From Candida dubliniensis CD36 (Eukaryota; Ascomycota; Pichiomycetes; Serinales; Debaryomycetaceae): 64,000 nt of DNA. The notes under the pieces were generated by a model, which did no database searches, was not told the DNA's origin, and saw only the letters and a program-made list of their open reading frames with translations. Shown here in pieces: positions 10,119 through 19,407 of the stretch. The stretch spans positions 1,542,501-1,606,500 of the forward strand of contig NC_012862.1 of the NCBI RefSeq assembly GCF_000026945.1, read 5' to 3'. The number at the start of each line of letters is the position of its first letter. The first letter of the stretch is position 1. Position numbers and translations under genes: made by a program.

Positions 10119-10918
10119 AGTCTAAAATGTAATCAAAATTGAACAGGAGTTAAATCTTAATAGTTATAAACCTTTCTTGGTGTTTAAAACCGATTCTACT
10201 GAGATTATGTAATTGAACAAAAACAAAAGCGAAACCCAAAAGAAAAACGACAGCCACTTAATTTATGGTCGTGTACAAATATCAATTCTTGTATTACTAC
10301 ACCAGTTAATTTTAATGGTTGCAAACACTAGAAATAGCAACGTAGTACTGTCTGGGTAGATAATTTAAGAGGTTATTTAATTTAACAAGGGAAGTATACA
10401 ACGGCAGATAGGTTACAAAGGCCAAAAAAGAGCAAGGATCAAAACTGAAACCAAGAGTAATCACTACAACCAAAACGAGTATTGGGCTGCTTCCATTTAA
10501 GTTTTAGAAATACACTCTCTTTGAAAGGCCAGTCTGTATAATCAAACAGGGTTATTGGGAAACCCAATTATTCCTAGTTTAATGTGATTTACAAAAATTG
10601 CAATCAAGAATCAGAGAACAATGAATTTTCATTACACCAAAAATGATTGGGACAACAATATTTATAATCCCGTTATTTCCTTGGCCAGCTTTGAAAAGCA
10701 GACTAAAGACTAAGCAAAGAAAGACAATAAATATTCTTTCTTCTTCTGGAGGAGGTAGAAAATAGACAATCCAGTGTTGATTGAAAACTGCAAGAAGAAT
10801 AGTATTGAAATCTAAATTGGCAGAATCTTAAGTTTACAGTGGTAGCTGCAGGGATAAGTTGAACTTGCCACGTGACAAAAATGTGTTCAGTCGCCAATAT
10901 TTATTGAGCACCTAGTGT
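10119..10918. other. Intergenic region upstream of TFB6-like gene
   Basis: Eight hundred bases without a credible gene. A CACGTG E-box of the Cbf1 type is at 10869-10874, about 50 bases from the transposon insertion. ORF 10703-10897 on the minus strand has no recognisable features and I treat it as chance. Confidence 0.6.
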
Positions 10919-10927
10919 GAAAAAATA
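10919..10927. repeat. Target-site duplication, MULE copy 1, left
   Basis: GAAAAAATA flanks the left end of the element and is repeated exactly at 13098-13106. A 9-bp duplication is typical of Mutator-like transposition. Confidence 0.9.
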
Positions 10928-10958
10928 GATGCTATCTATTTTGGCGGTGAATTGACAG
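10928..10958 (+). repeat. Left terminal inverted repeat, MULE copy 1
   Basis: The 31 bases are the exact reverse complement of 13067-13097. They are also identical to the left end of copy 2. Confidence 0.95.
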
Positions 10959-11344
10959 GAATTTCTTTTTTTTTTAATTACTGCATGCATATTTCTCGTG
11001 TGATTTTCAGATTCTCAGTTACTAGTTTAGGAAGAAAATTCAATAAAGAGTCATCTTTTCTACTGCAAAATATGTATGGAGCCGGTTCGAAATTAGTATT
11101 TCTATTACTATAAATAGAAAAAATATGCAATTATCCTCCCCTAAATTTCCTTTTTTGGATTCTTTATCCCTTGATCTTTGCCTAGGTCGACAACTCTAGG
11201 TCGAAGTGGTACTACTTCCTCGCACTAGAGAATTGAACTCGGCCCCATCTCTTCGGCTTCTCATTTCAAGTCTTAATAATTTATACTCAATAAAACAAAC
11301 AACTACATATAAAATCAAACTTTATATAAAATAATAAGAACAAT

Positions 11345-11590
11345 TCATTCATTTAATCTCCTTCGTTTTTCTGACTTGTTAGTATATGATAAGTTTCTCT
11401 TGCCAGAAGATAAATGTTTCAAATCTTTCTTAAGTACAAGGTACGTTATATAAATATCATTGAACTGGCTTTTTTCGTATAGCTTTCGTCTTTTAATATC
11501 AGCAATTAATTCGGATAGTTGGGGGAGACCGTTCTCCATATCATCGAGTTTCTCAAAGTTATCTGCACTTATTCTTGATATATTCAGCAT
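11345..11590 (-). pseudogene. MULE transposase C-terminal remnant
   Basis: An 81-codon ATG-started frame encodes a charged helical peptide (DNFEKLDDMENGLPQLSELI, ending KSEKRRRLNE). It lies downstream, in transcriptional order, of the DNA-binding fragment and probably represents the tail of the original transposase. In copy 2 the same frame carries a stop at codon 42 (CAG to TAG). No function can be assigned to the fragment alone. Confidence 0.5.
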
Positions 11591-11672
11591 ATTCTGACTT
11601 GTTGAGGCTGCTGTATTGTGAATTGCTAAAGCTGTTGTATTGTGATGTGGAGGTGGCAGTGAAGTGAGCAGC

Positions 11673-12212
11673 TCAATTAAAATAGGTTATAAATCTTTCA
11701 AAAGATGCATATTTATTAAGAAAACTTTGGATATCATTTTCAGTATTTTCTGGATTGAATAAAATATGCTGCAAGTCTTTTATTATCAGGTCATGAGTGG
11801 CCTTTGGTCGCTGCTTGTCTTCAAAAACTACAATTTGTTTTAATTTCAGAGCCACATTTTGGCAACTTCTGTAAATTGGATCCAACATTGAATTAACCAA
11901 TTTTTTGCTTAGCCGACTATTATGGTAGTAGCTATTTGAAAAATCATGGTTATGGTTATAAATCCAATCAGCAAACCACTGTTCCCCTTTATGTTTCTGC
12001 TGAACTATGATTTTTGCTGGACAGTTTATTTTTATGGATTCTTTTCTGTTTCTTTTTTTCACAGCAAATACATTGTTGATATTGTTTTCATTCGCAGCTT
12101 CACTTTGATTTTGTTGATGGTTTAAACTTGTTTGAGTATAGGAATCACCACGGTTGCAGTGGTATTCCTCGTATTGCACAGCAGCGTTCTTGTGACCGTG
12201 AGAAACCTTAGG
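11673..12212 (-). pseudogene. MULE transposase N-terminal DNA-binding fragment (FAR1/WRKY-GCM1-like)
   Basis: The open frame has no in-frame ATG before its upstream stop at 12213-12215; the listed start is a GTG at 12177-12179. The translated segment reads EYHCNRGD, then about 35 residues later KINCPAKIIVQ, then WFADWIYNHNHDF. This C-C-H-x-H pattern is that of the FLYWCH/WRKY-GCM1/FAR1 zinc domain found at the N-terminus of Mutator-like transposases. A helical linker follows (SMLDPIYRSCQNVALKLKQIV), and the frame stops before any catalytic MULE domain. Compared with copy 2, 51 bases (17 codons, EELRISIQQQTPIVEII) are missing in frame. It is therefore a broken gene, unless an upstream exon supplies the start. 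Confidence 0.65.
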
Positions 12213-13066
12213 CTACTTTATGTGATATGACACATTAATTATGATCAAATCATTAACTTAAACTCATCTCATTGAATACAAAACCTCTATAAACAAGTAT
12301 ATACTTTATAAAAACTCGTTTATGCCCTTGATATTGAATCATAAATCCCAATTGGCTGGAAAATGTACATCACACTAACAATTTATCTATCTGTAATTGT
12401 TGAAGTGGAAAACTAGTTTAGATCATACCATAACTTCGAGTAAATGCAAATTAATAGCCCTCAGCCCCTGTCAAATCAAGTTAAATGATCCACTCAACAG
12501 CCCTAATAATAAGATTTCATGGATAATGAACATGCCACTCGCTATTCAATCCTCAAAATAAAAACCCACTTTAGCATCAAGCAATTTGAGCAATAACATC
12601 CGACAGAAATTGTCAAATAGAAGTACACCATTCTTGAATTATTATAACTCACCAAATAGCAATTCCAAAAGTTTGACACCTACTGGTCAAACAAAAATCA
12701 ATAACTCATCTATATTAGTTAGTTAGTAAGCACAGTTCTTCAAAAACAAGGGTATTAATCATACATATCATGACTTAAAGTATCTGTAATCCCAGTAGCA
12801 GTAACTATTTGATTGATTTATGATGGAAACTAATGGATTGATGAACGAATGGTGAAAGAAGAAGGAGAAAAAAGTGGTGGTGAGAGGAAAATAATTGAGG
12901 TCACGCCAGCCTGGCATTTATCATCATGAAGAAGAAAAAGGACAGAGCAAGGGATGAAAGATATTTTGGAGGTAAGCAAAATGTAAACAAAAAAATGTAA
13001 ACAAAAGGAGTACAACATGCAGAATTCTTATGCTCAAATATGCATGTTATCGCCATTGGCAATTTT

Positions 13067-13097
13067 CTGTCAATTCACCGCCAAAATAGATAGCATC
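13067..13097 (-). repeat. Right terminal inverted repeat, MULE copy 1
   Basis: Exact 31-base inverted copy of 10928-10958. Confidence 0.95.
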
Positions 13098-13106
13098 GAA
13101 AAAATA
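13098..13106. repeat. Target-site duplication, MULE copy 1, right
   Basis: GAAAAAATA, identical to 10919-10927. Confidence 0.9.
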
Positions 13107-13666
13107 AGGTCACCTGTTGTTGGTTTTACGTTTCAGCAACAAACGCTAAAATGAAACTTTGATGCCTTTAACGTATGTATCATATTTGAGAGTCAAGTGG
13201 TATCTAATGCGTTGCTGCTAGCCACACCTACAACCAAAGAAAAAGAAACGAACAGAAAACTGAACTAAAACCAAAATCTAAAATCATAATGAAATAAATT
13301 GTTATTGTTATAGTTGAAATGATTTTGAAGGAAGGATGGGGGGGGGGTGTACATATATTTTTGTCAGTCATTCAGTTTGTTTTTTCTTTATCAATCAACA
13401 TCATCTAAAATTCTATTTATTTTTTTCACCACTATTTCTCTCCTTCTTTCTTTTCTTTTTTAGTCGTAACATTTTTTTTTTTTTATTATTTTTTTCGTCT
13501 CATTAAATTCTCAATTTTTTTTTCTGTATTCTGTCTTTTTCTTCTTTCTTTATCAACTTATTTATTCATCTTATTTATCCATATTTATAATAGCAACTAT
13601 ATTCAATTAGCTCATATAGAAGAGAAACAAATAGACGAAGAAAGGAAGATAGGATTTACAACAAAT
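13107..13666. other. GID4 upstream region
   Basis: The 560 bases hold no credible gene. They contain a 10-base G run at 13338-13347 and long T-rich tracts from 13380 to 13560, as usual upstream of yeast genes. The MULE insertion begins the left edge of this promoter. Confidence 0.6.
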
Positions 13667-15172
13667 ATGCCAGTAACAGAAATAGATAAGAAGAATCAGT
13701 CACTAGACCAACAATCTCAGTCTGAACATTCACAATCACAAACACAATCACAGCCATCTTCATCCCAACCACCTCAACAGCAGCTAGAATCACAACAACT
13801 GCCTCATGTTGATGATATAGAGTCTACCAACAATCTAATTGATAGTTTAACTACTCAACAACAACAAGAACAGTTATTCAACAAATTACAACAATTGCAT
13901 CAGCTGCGCAATCAAGATTTCGTGTCCGATGATGAAATTACACAATCACACTTCACCGATAACTCCACCTATTATGGCCCGTTACACGACAATTTTTTTT
14001 TCAATTCTCAATCGCAATCACAACCACAACACCACCACGAACATAACCACCAACGTTACCATCCCCTTTCTCAACAGCAACAAGAACAACCCAATAAGTT
14101 GTTACTGTCGGAAGACAACTCACATGTTATAGATAGCGAACAAAATACATTGTGTCCAGTAATTCATAACGGTGGTGCTTCCTTCAACTTGCCGCCAGAA
14201 AATGGTGACCAAAACCACAAACACGATCTCGAACTACAGTTACATTTAAAACAACAGCAACAAGAGGAAGAGAAACGTCTTCGACAACAGCAACAAGAAA
14301 GGGAATTAAGGTTAAACAGTCAAGTGAGGAAAGGGTATTCTTTAGATTATTTTGATCAATTTAATAATGTGAGTAATGTTATAAACAACTATCAAACATC
14401 AGTGTTTAATAATAGATATTTACAACCAAATTCCCTGTTTATTGGTGAACAACAATCTGGCAAGGCAAGTTTCCACATTAAAGTTGAATTTAAGACTGTT
14501 GATTTATTCAATTCGATGGTGACTGGTTTTTTGCAAATAAATGGGTTAACCGATAAAGATTCTGAAATCACGACATATTTTAAAGGAGAAATCATAAATA
14601 ATCCATTAAATCATTTTACATCGAGAAACAATAATGTTGAAAGTGAATATGACGTTGGTGCGAACAGTTTTGAAAACCATTCCATACAGAAATATTCATT
14701 TGTAACGGAAAATAAACAATGGGGGTCATTTGCTAAAAATGATTTCGAGCATTGGAAGAAATTGACTCAATCAACTACATTTTTATCTGATGAAGAATTG
14801 ATGAAACGATTAGAAAAAGTTCAGCGAGGAGAACAAGATGGTCAATATATTTATATGAGATGGAAAGAAGAATTTTTGTTGCCCGATTCGAGAATTAAAC
14901 AAATAACAGGAGCTTCATTTGAAGGTTTCTATTATATTGTTTTGAATATTGGTGGTGGTGGTAGTGATAATGACCGTTATGGTAAGACTAGGTCCTTGTC
15001 TAATTCATCATCATCATCATCATCTTCTTCTTCTTCTTCTTCATTATGTGATGGATTATTACCTGGTGGTATAAGTGGATTGTATTATCATAAATCATCA
15101 GAGAAATTCCAATCATTATCACTTCGCCATGTTAATGATAAGGAAGATATTGGCACTTTTGATTTTCTTTAG
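13667..15172 (+). CDS. VID24: GID/CTLH ubiquitin ligase substrate receptor (Vid24/Gid4 family)
   Basis: The N-terminal 210 residues are Gln/Ser/His-rich and look disordered. From residue 245 the Vid24 beta-barrel domain follows: LQPNSLFIGEQQSGKASFHIKVEFKTVDL, then GFLQINGLTDKDSEITTYFKGEII. Further on come WGSFAKNDFEHWKKL, YIYMRWKEEFLLPD and GASFEGFYYIVLNI, then GISGLYYHKSSEKFQSLSLRHV. These are the family's strongest blocks. Gid4 recognises Pro/N-degrons and directs gluconeogenic enzymes to degradation when glucose returns. The domain is interrupted by a Ser-rich insertion (polyserine, 15005-15043) inside a loop. A GID10-like paralog is an alternative name. The start ATG is at 13667 and no break is seen. 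Confidence 0.9.
   Translation: MPVTEIDKKNQSLDQQSQSEHSQSQTQSQPSSSQPPQQQLESQQLPHVDDIESTNNLIDSLTTQQQQEQLFNKLQQLHQLRNQDFVSDDEITQSHFTDNSTYYGPLHDNFFFNSQSQSQPQHHHEHNHQRYHPLSQQQQEQPNKLLLSEDNSHVIDSEQNTLCPVIHNGGASFNLPPENGDQNHKHDLELQLHLKQQQQEEEKRLRQQQQERELRLNSQVRKGYSLDYFDQFNNVSNVINNYQTSVFNNRYLQPNSLFIGEQQSGKASFHIKVEFKTVDLFNSMVTGFLQINGLTDKDSEITTYFKGEIINNPLNHFTSRNNNVESEYDVGANSFENHSIQKYSFVTENKQWGSFAKNDFEHWKKLTQSTTFLSDEELMKRLEKVQRGEQDGQYIYMRWKEEFLLPDSRIKQITGASFEGFYYIVLNIGGGGSDNDRYGKTRSLSNSSSSSSSSSSSSSLCDGLLPGGISGLYYHKSSEKFQSLSLRHVNDKEDIGTFDFL
15005..15043 (+). repeat. TCA/TCT trinucleotide repeat coding polyserine in VID24
   Basis: Thirteen consecutive TCA or TCT codons. They lie in the loop between two conserved strands of the Vid24 domain and are likely length-variable. 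Confidence 0.9.
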
Positions 15173-15786
15173 AATAATTACGTGATTCCAATTTTTGCAT
15201 TGCATAGAGAGAAAGTTGTCTATTATTTCGATTCTTTCATTTTCCTTGTTTTTCAGTTCACAAAGTTACTTCCACTTCTATTATTTAAATTCCCTTTTAT
15301 CTTTGTTTTTTGATTGATTTGATTTGATTTGGTTTTCTGCTTGTTTTTTTTTATTTTATTTTATTTTATTTTGAGTAATGTTTCTATTTTATATTACAAT
15401 TCATTTCATTTACATTTGAAGCTATTTCCTTTTTTTTTTTTTGTTTAGAATCATTACTATGGTAGGGGTGATAAAGCCAAGAGCATTATATACATTGACT
15501 GTTATTAATTAAATAAAGTTTATAATTTAATTCAAGTTTAGTTTTGCATTATCAGATAAATTTTCAGAATTCTTTGTATTTATTTTGAAATGTTGAATTT
15601 ATATGTAGACAACTATTTACTACACAGTTGATAAGACAAAAAATCATCAAGGAACCAAAAATGGAACTCTCCATTAACGTTATGTATATGTACATGTTGA
15701 AGTAAATAATGATAAAAGAAAAACTCTAGTCAAAAGGAAGGATGGCTTTGGAGAATATTGTGTTGAATCAATACCACAATATTGCT
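15173..15786. other. Convergent intergenic region VID24/OPI3
   Basis: The 614 bases carry T-rich tracts, a TTTTA repeat near 15347-15372 and AT-rich 3' flanking sequence. I see no gene. Confidence 0.6.
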
Positions 15787-16464
15787 TTAATCTAATTTAT
15801 CTCTTCTATTAGCATAAATTTTAGCAGTGAAAGGTTCTTCAAACAATAATGCAATTTTATACATAACAAACACATAAATTGCCACGGCAATCCCTGCTGG
15901 TTTCCCATACCATAATGCTGTTGCCAAAAAACATAAAGTACTACCATTATACATTGGGTTATCATTAATATTGAATGGGAATCCAGTGACACGATGATCC
16001 ATTAAGATACCAAAATAATCACCCAAATAAGTACCTGTTACTCCTAAGGCATACATTGAAGAGATAACAAGAACATTACCAAAGGCAAACAATGTAACAG
16101 CCAATGATTTAATTATAACAGAATCAATTAATGGTTGATAAGTAGGTTGAGTTTCTAATGCTTGATAATAAACATGATCACGATAAATTCCCAATGAAAA
16201 AATTGTGATTGCTAATACATAACAACCCAATTTAGCCGAATTAAAACAAATTTTGGTTAAAAAATGGGTTTTGTATTCTAATCGAGCAACAATATTCCAA
16301 AAAATTGGATTAAAAGAAATACAAATGATGGAATAAATCAATTGGTTTTGAATGATATCATTTCCAAGTCCATTTGCTTTTAAATCAATGTATTGAGGGA
16401 AATTTTTTACCAAGTATATTAAATCACTTGGTAATGTTGAAAATTCTTGAGCAATTGATGACAT
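15787..16464 (-). CDS. OPI3: Phosphatidyl-N-methylethanolamine N-methyltransferase
   Basis: Opi3 performs the last two methylations from phosphatidylethanolamine to phosphatidylcholine in the ER membrane, using S-adenosylmethionine. The protein from the ATG at 16462-16464 (MSSIAQEF) is 225 residues, near the family size. It has several hydrophobic segments. The methyltransferase block is GTYLGDYFGILMDHRVTGFPFN-like, with the conserved PMYNGSTLCFLATALWYGKPAG segment. The paired glutamates FEEPF near the C-terminus belong to the AdoMet site. The frame continues 30 codons upstream without an ATG, and that extension is not included. A candidate inositol/choline-type element and a Cbf1 site lie upstream. 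Confidence 0.92.
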   Translation of the reverse strand: MSSIAQEFSTLPSDLIYLVKNFPQYIDLKANGLGNDIIQNQLIYSIICISFNPIFWNIVARLEYKTHFLTKICFNSAKLGCYVLAITIFSLGIYRDHVYYQALETQPTYQPLIDSVIIKSLAVTLFAFGNVLVISSMYALGVTGTYLGDYFGILMDHRVTGFPFNINDNPMYNGSTLCFLATALWYGKPAGIAVAIYVFVMYKIALLFEEPFTAKIYANRRDKLD

Positions 16465-16827
16465 AGTAGGGGTGGGGACTAGGAGTTGTTGATAAATGTA
16501 TATGTAGATACTATTTAATAAACAACAACAAATGGATTGAAAGAAAAGAAACAAGGTTTTTCAAAACAAAAAGAAAGAAAGAAATTGTAAATGTGAGTTG
16601 GAGTTGAAAAAAAAAAAAAGTTTAAATTATCAAATTGATCTCAAATAGTATTTATTGTTCAATGTGAATAGTATGCTCAACATTTTTCAATCAAATTTGG
16701 TCTACTCGAGTTTTAGGTTTATGTTCTATAACTATCATTTGAATATAAATAAATACATAATCTTCTTAACTAAATTGATTGGGAAATCTGGAGTATTTTA
16801 ATTCACAAAACAAGTTTTAGTTTTTTA

Positions 16828-16838
16828 GCATGTGAAAA
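16828..16838 (-). promoter_or_regulatory. ICRE/UAS-INO-like element upstream of OPI3
   Basis: On the minus strand the sequence is TTTTCACATGC, which fits the Ino2-Ino4 consensus TYTTCACATGY. It is about 365 bases upstream of the OPI3 ATG. In baker's yeast this element drives OPI3. In C. albicans the Ino2/Ino4 circuit is reported to be rewired, so function is uncertain. Confidence 0.5.
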
Positions 16839-16874
16839 AGTTTAAGGCAACTTTCCCAACGATTTTCCCGTTGG

Positions 16875-16882
16875 TCACGTGA
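16875..16882. promoter_or_regulatory. Cbf1-type palindrome TCACGTGA
   Basis: A perfect TCACGTGA octamer, the preferred Cbf1 site. It lies between OPI3 and the small ORF that follows. Confidence 0.5.
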
Positions 16883-16934
16883 TAACTACACATTCATTAT
16901 CCATCGGTTTTATCATTTATGGTAGTTATTGTTG

Positions 16935-17144
16935 CTAAACAAATCCTCTGATATCCTCAGTTAACCAATTGATGTAGAAGTTAACCTTTCTATATTGTAG
17001 TTTTTTACCAACAGATACAGCAAGAACACGAAGGATACCATGCGAAACAGGGTTGATGTTTGAATTGTATAAAGAATAGTTGATTAACGGGTTATACTTC
17101 ACTTTATAATTGCATTTAGATAAAACCGGTTTGGATATTCTCAT
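16935..17144 (-). CDS. Small hypothetical protein, 69 residues
   Basis: I do not recognise this frame. It starts at an ATG and encodes a basic peptide with few acidic residues (MRISKPVLSKCNYKVKYN at the start, NFYINWLTEDIRGFV at the end). It lacks low-complexity sequence. The basic N-terminus could be a mitochondrial presequence, but that is inference. It is isolated between the OPI3 promoter and a 2.3-kb non-coding region. A chance ORF or the last exon of a spliced gene are alternatives. I saw no convincing branch-point sequence upstream. Confidence 0.4.
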   Translation of the reverse strand: MRISKPVLSKCNYKVKYNPLINYSLYNSNINPVSHGILRVLAVSVGKKLQYRKVNFYINWLTEDIRGFV

Positions 17145-19407
17145 TCTTGTCTGAGGTTGTAATGATTGGAACCTATATGAAATTTAAATAAATGTAGAAG
17201 CTGCTTTTTGTTTATAAAAGCGTAAACCTACAACTCCAAGGCAGTGTTCATTTAGGGATCTAATATACTTGTGTTATGATTATTATGTATTCTTGCCAGA
17301 TCCACGTATGAATAAAGGAATCTATTAAGTATATCATTGGTGTGTAATTCATATTCGACTTTTGTGCTGTTAGTGTCTAATTAATGATTAATAAACGATT
17401 GATACTAATTTAGCTTTTACCCTATTCTAACAATGAAGGGATATGAATGAAATCTCGTATATTGACTATTGAATATTACTAAAAACGTCTATTTTTTTTG
17501 ACTTGGTAACTAAAAACAATTTTGGATTTGTAGTTCAACAGACTTTCTATTCTCCAAATAGTGTACACCAAAAGTTTGTTATTATCCCATCAAGTTATAT
17601 TGAACTGATTTGGAAGTAAAGCAATGTGAAGTAGATAAGGCAGAGACTTATATAAATCACGGTGTCTATTTGCAAAAACAGATACGACAAGGAAATGACT
17701 CAGATGTTGAACCCCCCCGTCCTCCCCCTAATTATTTTGCAGTATTAATAGATTACAAATCTTCGTTGGTTCTCTTGCGTCTAGTTTCATTGTTTGTTTT
17801 TGTAGGGATTTCCCCACATTAGACTAGCGACACAAAAAGTCCGGGTTATCCAAACATAATCATCCCAACAGTGACGAGTTCAAATCAATTGTCAAACGTT
17901 CACACCAAGAAATTTGAATAAATTCTTGCTATGACTTCAGTTTTGGTTTACTACTATAATTGGTAATAAACAACCACCTTATCTTGTATTGATAAAGAAT
18001 TAAACTAACCTTAGCAAGCTTAATCCGACATTGGCATAATCAATAAATTATTAGGTTGATATAAAAGCTAACTATATTAATCTCTAACCTTATTCTATAA
18101 TTATCATTTGATAAAACACTTTCATGAAAATGATTTTGACTAGACTATATGAATCACAATCTACAATATGAGACTCATAGTGGGGATAGATGTCCCACTT
18201 GTTCAAAAAAACCAGTTTGTTTTATTCGGAGGTTATCTTCCACCACCACACCAGGGATCTATATAATTATCAAGAAAACATATAATCCTACATTAAACTG
18301 ATGTACAAAATGCCGTTTGACTCAGATAACGCTCTTTGCCTCCCCCACCATTCCCCACTTTTTATTGACACTCTCCGGGCTTTCCATTGGATGATTCAAT
18401 CAATCATTTTAGGCTAAATGGGGGAAAAATATTTTTCCATTTTAGTAAACGTGGTAGTGTGTCAAATATTAATTATTCCTTACGGATGAGTCATTAACCA
18501 CTAACCACCACAATAATTGCGATTTTGTGGTCTCATTCGGTGTTCTCCTCTCCCCCACAAAAGTTTTATAATTATGCACAACGGAATTGTAATTTTTAGC
18601 AACAAAATAATCCTCTTTCTATCCAATTCAGATTCTACTCCATTGCTAATTGTCTATTTTTGTTGTTTCACACCCACTCACAAAAGACACACAACAATCT
18701 ACAGTTTTTCTTGGAGCAATATTTAGTACTCTAAGTTTGTTGGACAATAGATAACAGTATTCCAACACCCAGAAATGTTTTACCTTTCCCCTCAGTGTTG
18801 CTTCCCATTATCAGTTGTATTCCTAGAGTAAATAGACAAACAACAAATACTTCAACTCTATTTTGTTGGTTTCTGGCAACCTTTAATTCGGTGAAAAGGA
18901 GTCAATTTTCAGCAGTAATGCCCCAGCTTCGCCCACAAGAAGACCATCCCTTTTTTGTTGTTTTCTTATCTATGTTCTACGTAAACATATTGCAATATTC
19001 CTTTCGAATCCTCCTTCCTAATCAAATTCCAATCCTCTTCCCCACAGACTGACTGTATTCTTTATGCAATAGTGCATATGCTGTAGCCTTTTTTTTTTTT
19101 TTTTGACAATCTTTTTCAGCGCCCTTCCGTTTTGTGTGTATACCGTATTTATTGAACAAAGGAGCAGTTTCTTAAAGTTTACCTTTGTTTTCCAATCGCC
19201 ATAGAATGGCCACCACCACTACCACCACTATCAATGAGAGGGGGAAGTATTAACTTAGATTGAACAATGAGACTGTATTTGACTAAAACTATATAAATAA
19301 CTTAGCTTTCCTTATTGGTTTGTTTTATCTTAATATTATTCATTACTTACGTCAAATACATTATATATAACTAAGATAACTCCAAATCACCGCTATACAA
19401 TTATAAA
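17145..19407. other. Long upstream region of JEN1
   Basis: The 2.26 kb hold no credible protein gene; the three short plus-strand frames here are low-complexity or lack any recognisable motif. C or G runs flanked by A/T occur at 17712-17718, 17724-17728 and 18420-18424. They resemble Mig1-type repressor sites, but only loosely. A long T run lies near 19090. The length suits a strongly regulated carbon-source gene, and an unannotated non-coding transcript cannot be excluded. Confidence 0.55.
19292..19299 (+). promoter_or_regulatory. TATA box of JEN1
   Basis: TATAAATA sits 109-116 bases before the JEN1 ATG, at a typical yeast distance. Confidence 0.6.

Larger units (their letters stand above)
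10928..13097 (-). mobile_element. Mutator-like element (MULE), non-autonomous, copy 1
   Basis: The element is 2,170 bp long. Its ends are perfect 31-bp inverted repeats starting GATGCTATCTATTTTGGCGG. The flanks carry an exact 9-bp duplication, GAAAAAATA. A subterminal CATGCATATTT occurs in inverted orientation near both ends (10984-10994 and 13036-13046), so the terminal repeats continue imperfectly inward. The minus strand holds remnants of a transposase: a DNA-binding N-terminal part and a short C-terminal ORF, with no room for a DDE catalytic core. The element is nearly identical to the one at 40572-42819. The TIR plus 9-bp TSD plus FAR1/WRKY-GCM1-type zinc domain points to the Mutator superfamily. 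Confidence 0.85.
16465..16934. other. OPI3 promoter region
   Basis: The 470 bases contain A/T tracts, the ICRE-like site at 16828-16838 and a Cbf1-type site at 16875-16882. No gene is seen. Confidence 0.6.

Noticed and set aside
11225..11262. GAGTTCAATT on the minus strand resembles a tRNA T-loop/B box inside MULE copy 1 (and in copy 2).
   Set aside because: No matching acceptor, D or anticodon arms can be drawn around it.
12830..13018. 62-codon ORF conserved in both MULE copies.
   Set aside because: It is hydrophobic, has no recognisable motif and lies in DNA conserved only because the copies are recent. It reads as a shadow.
17610..17822. 70-codon ORF in the JEN1 upstream region.
   Set aside because: It crosses a C run, has no family resemblance and no signal of a start.
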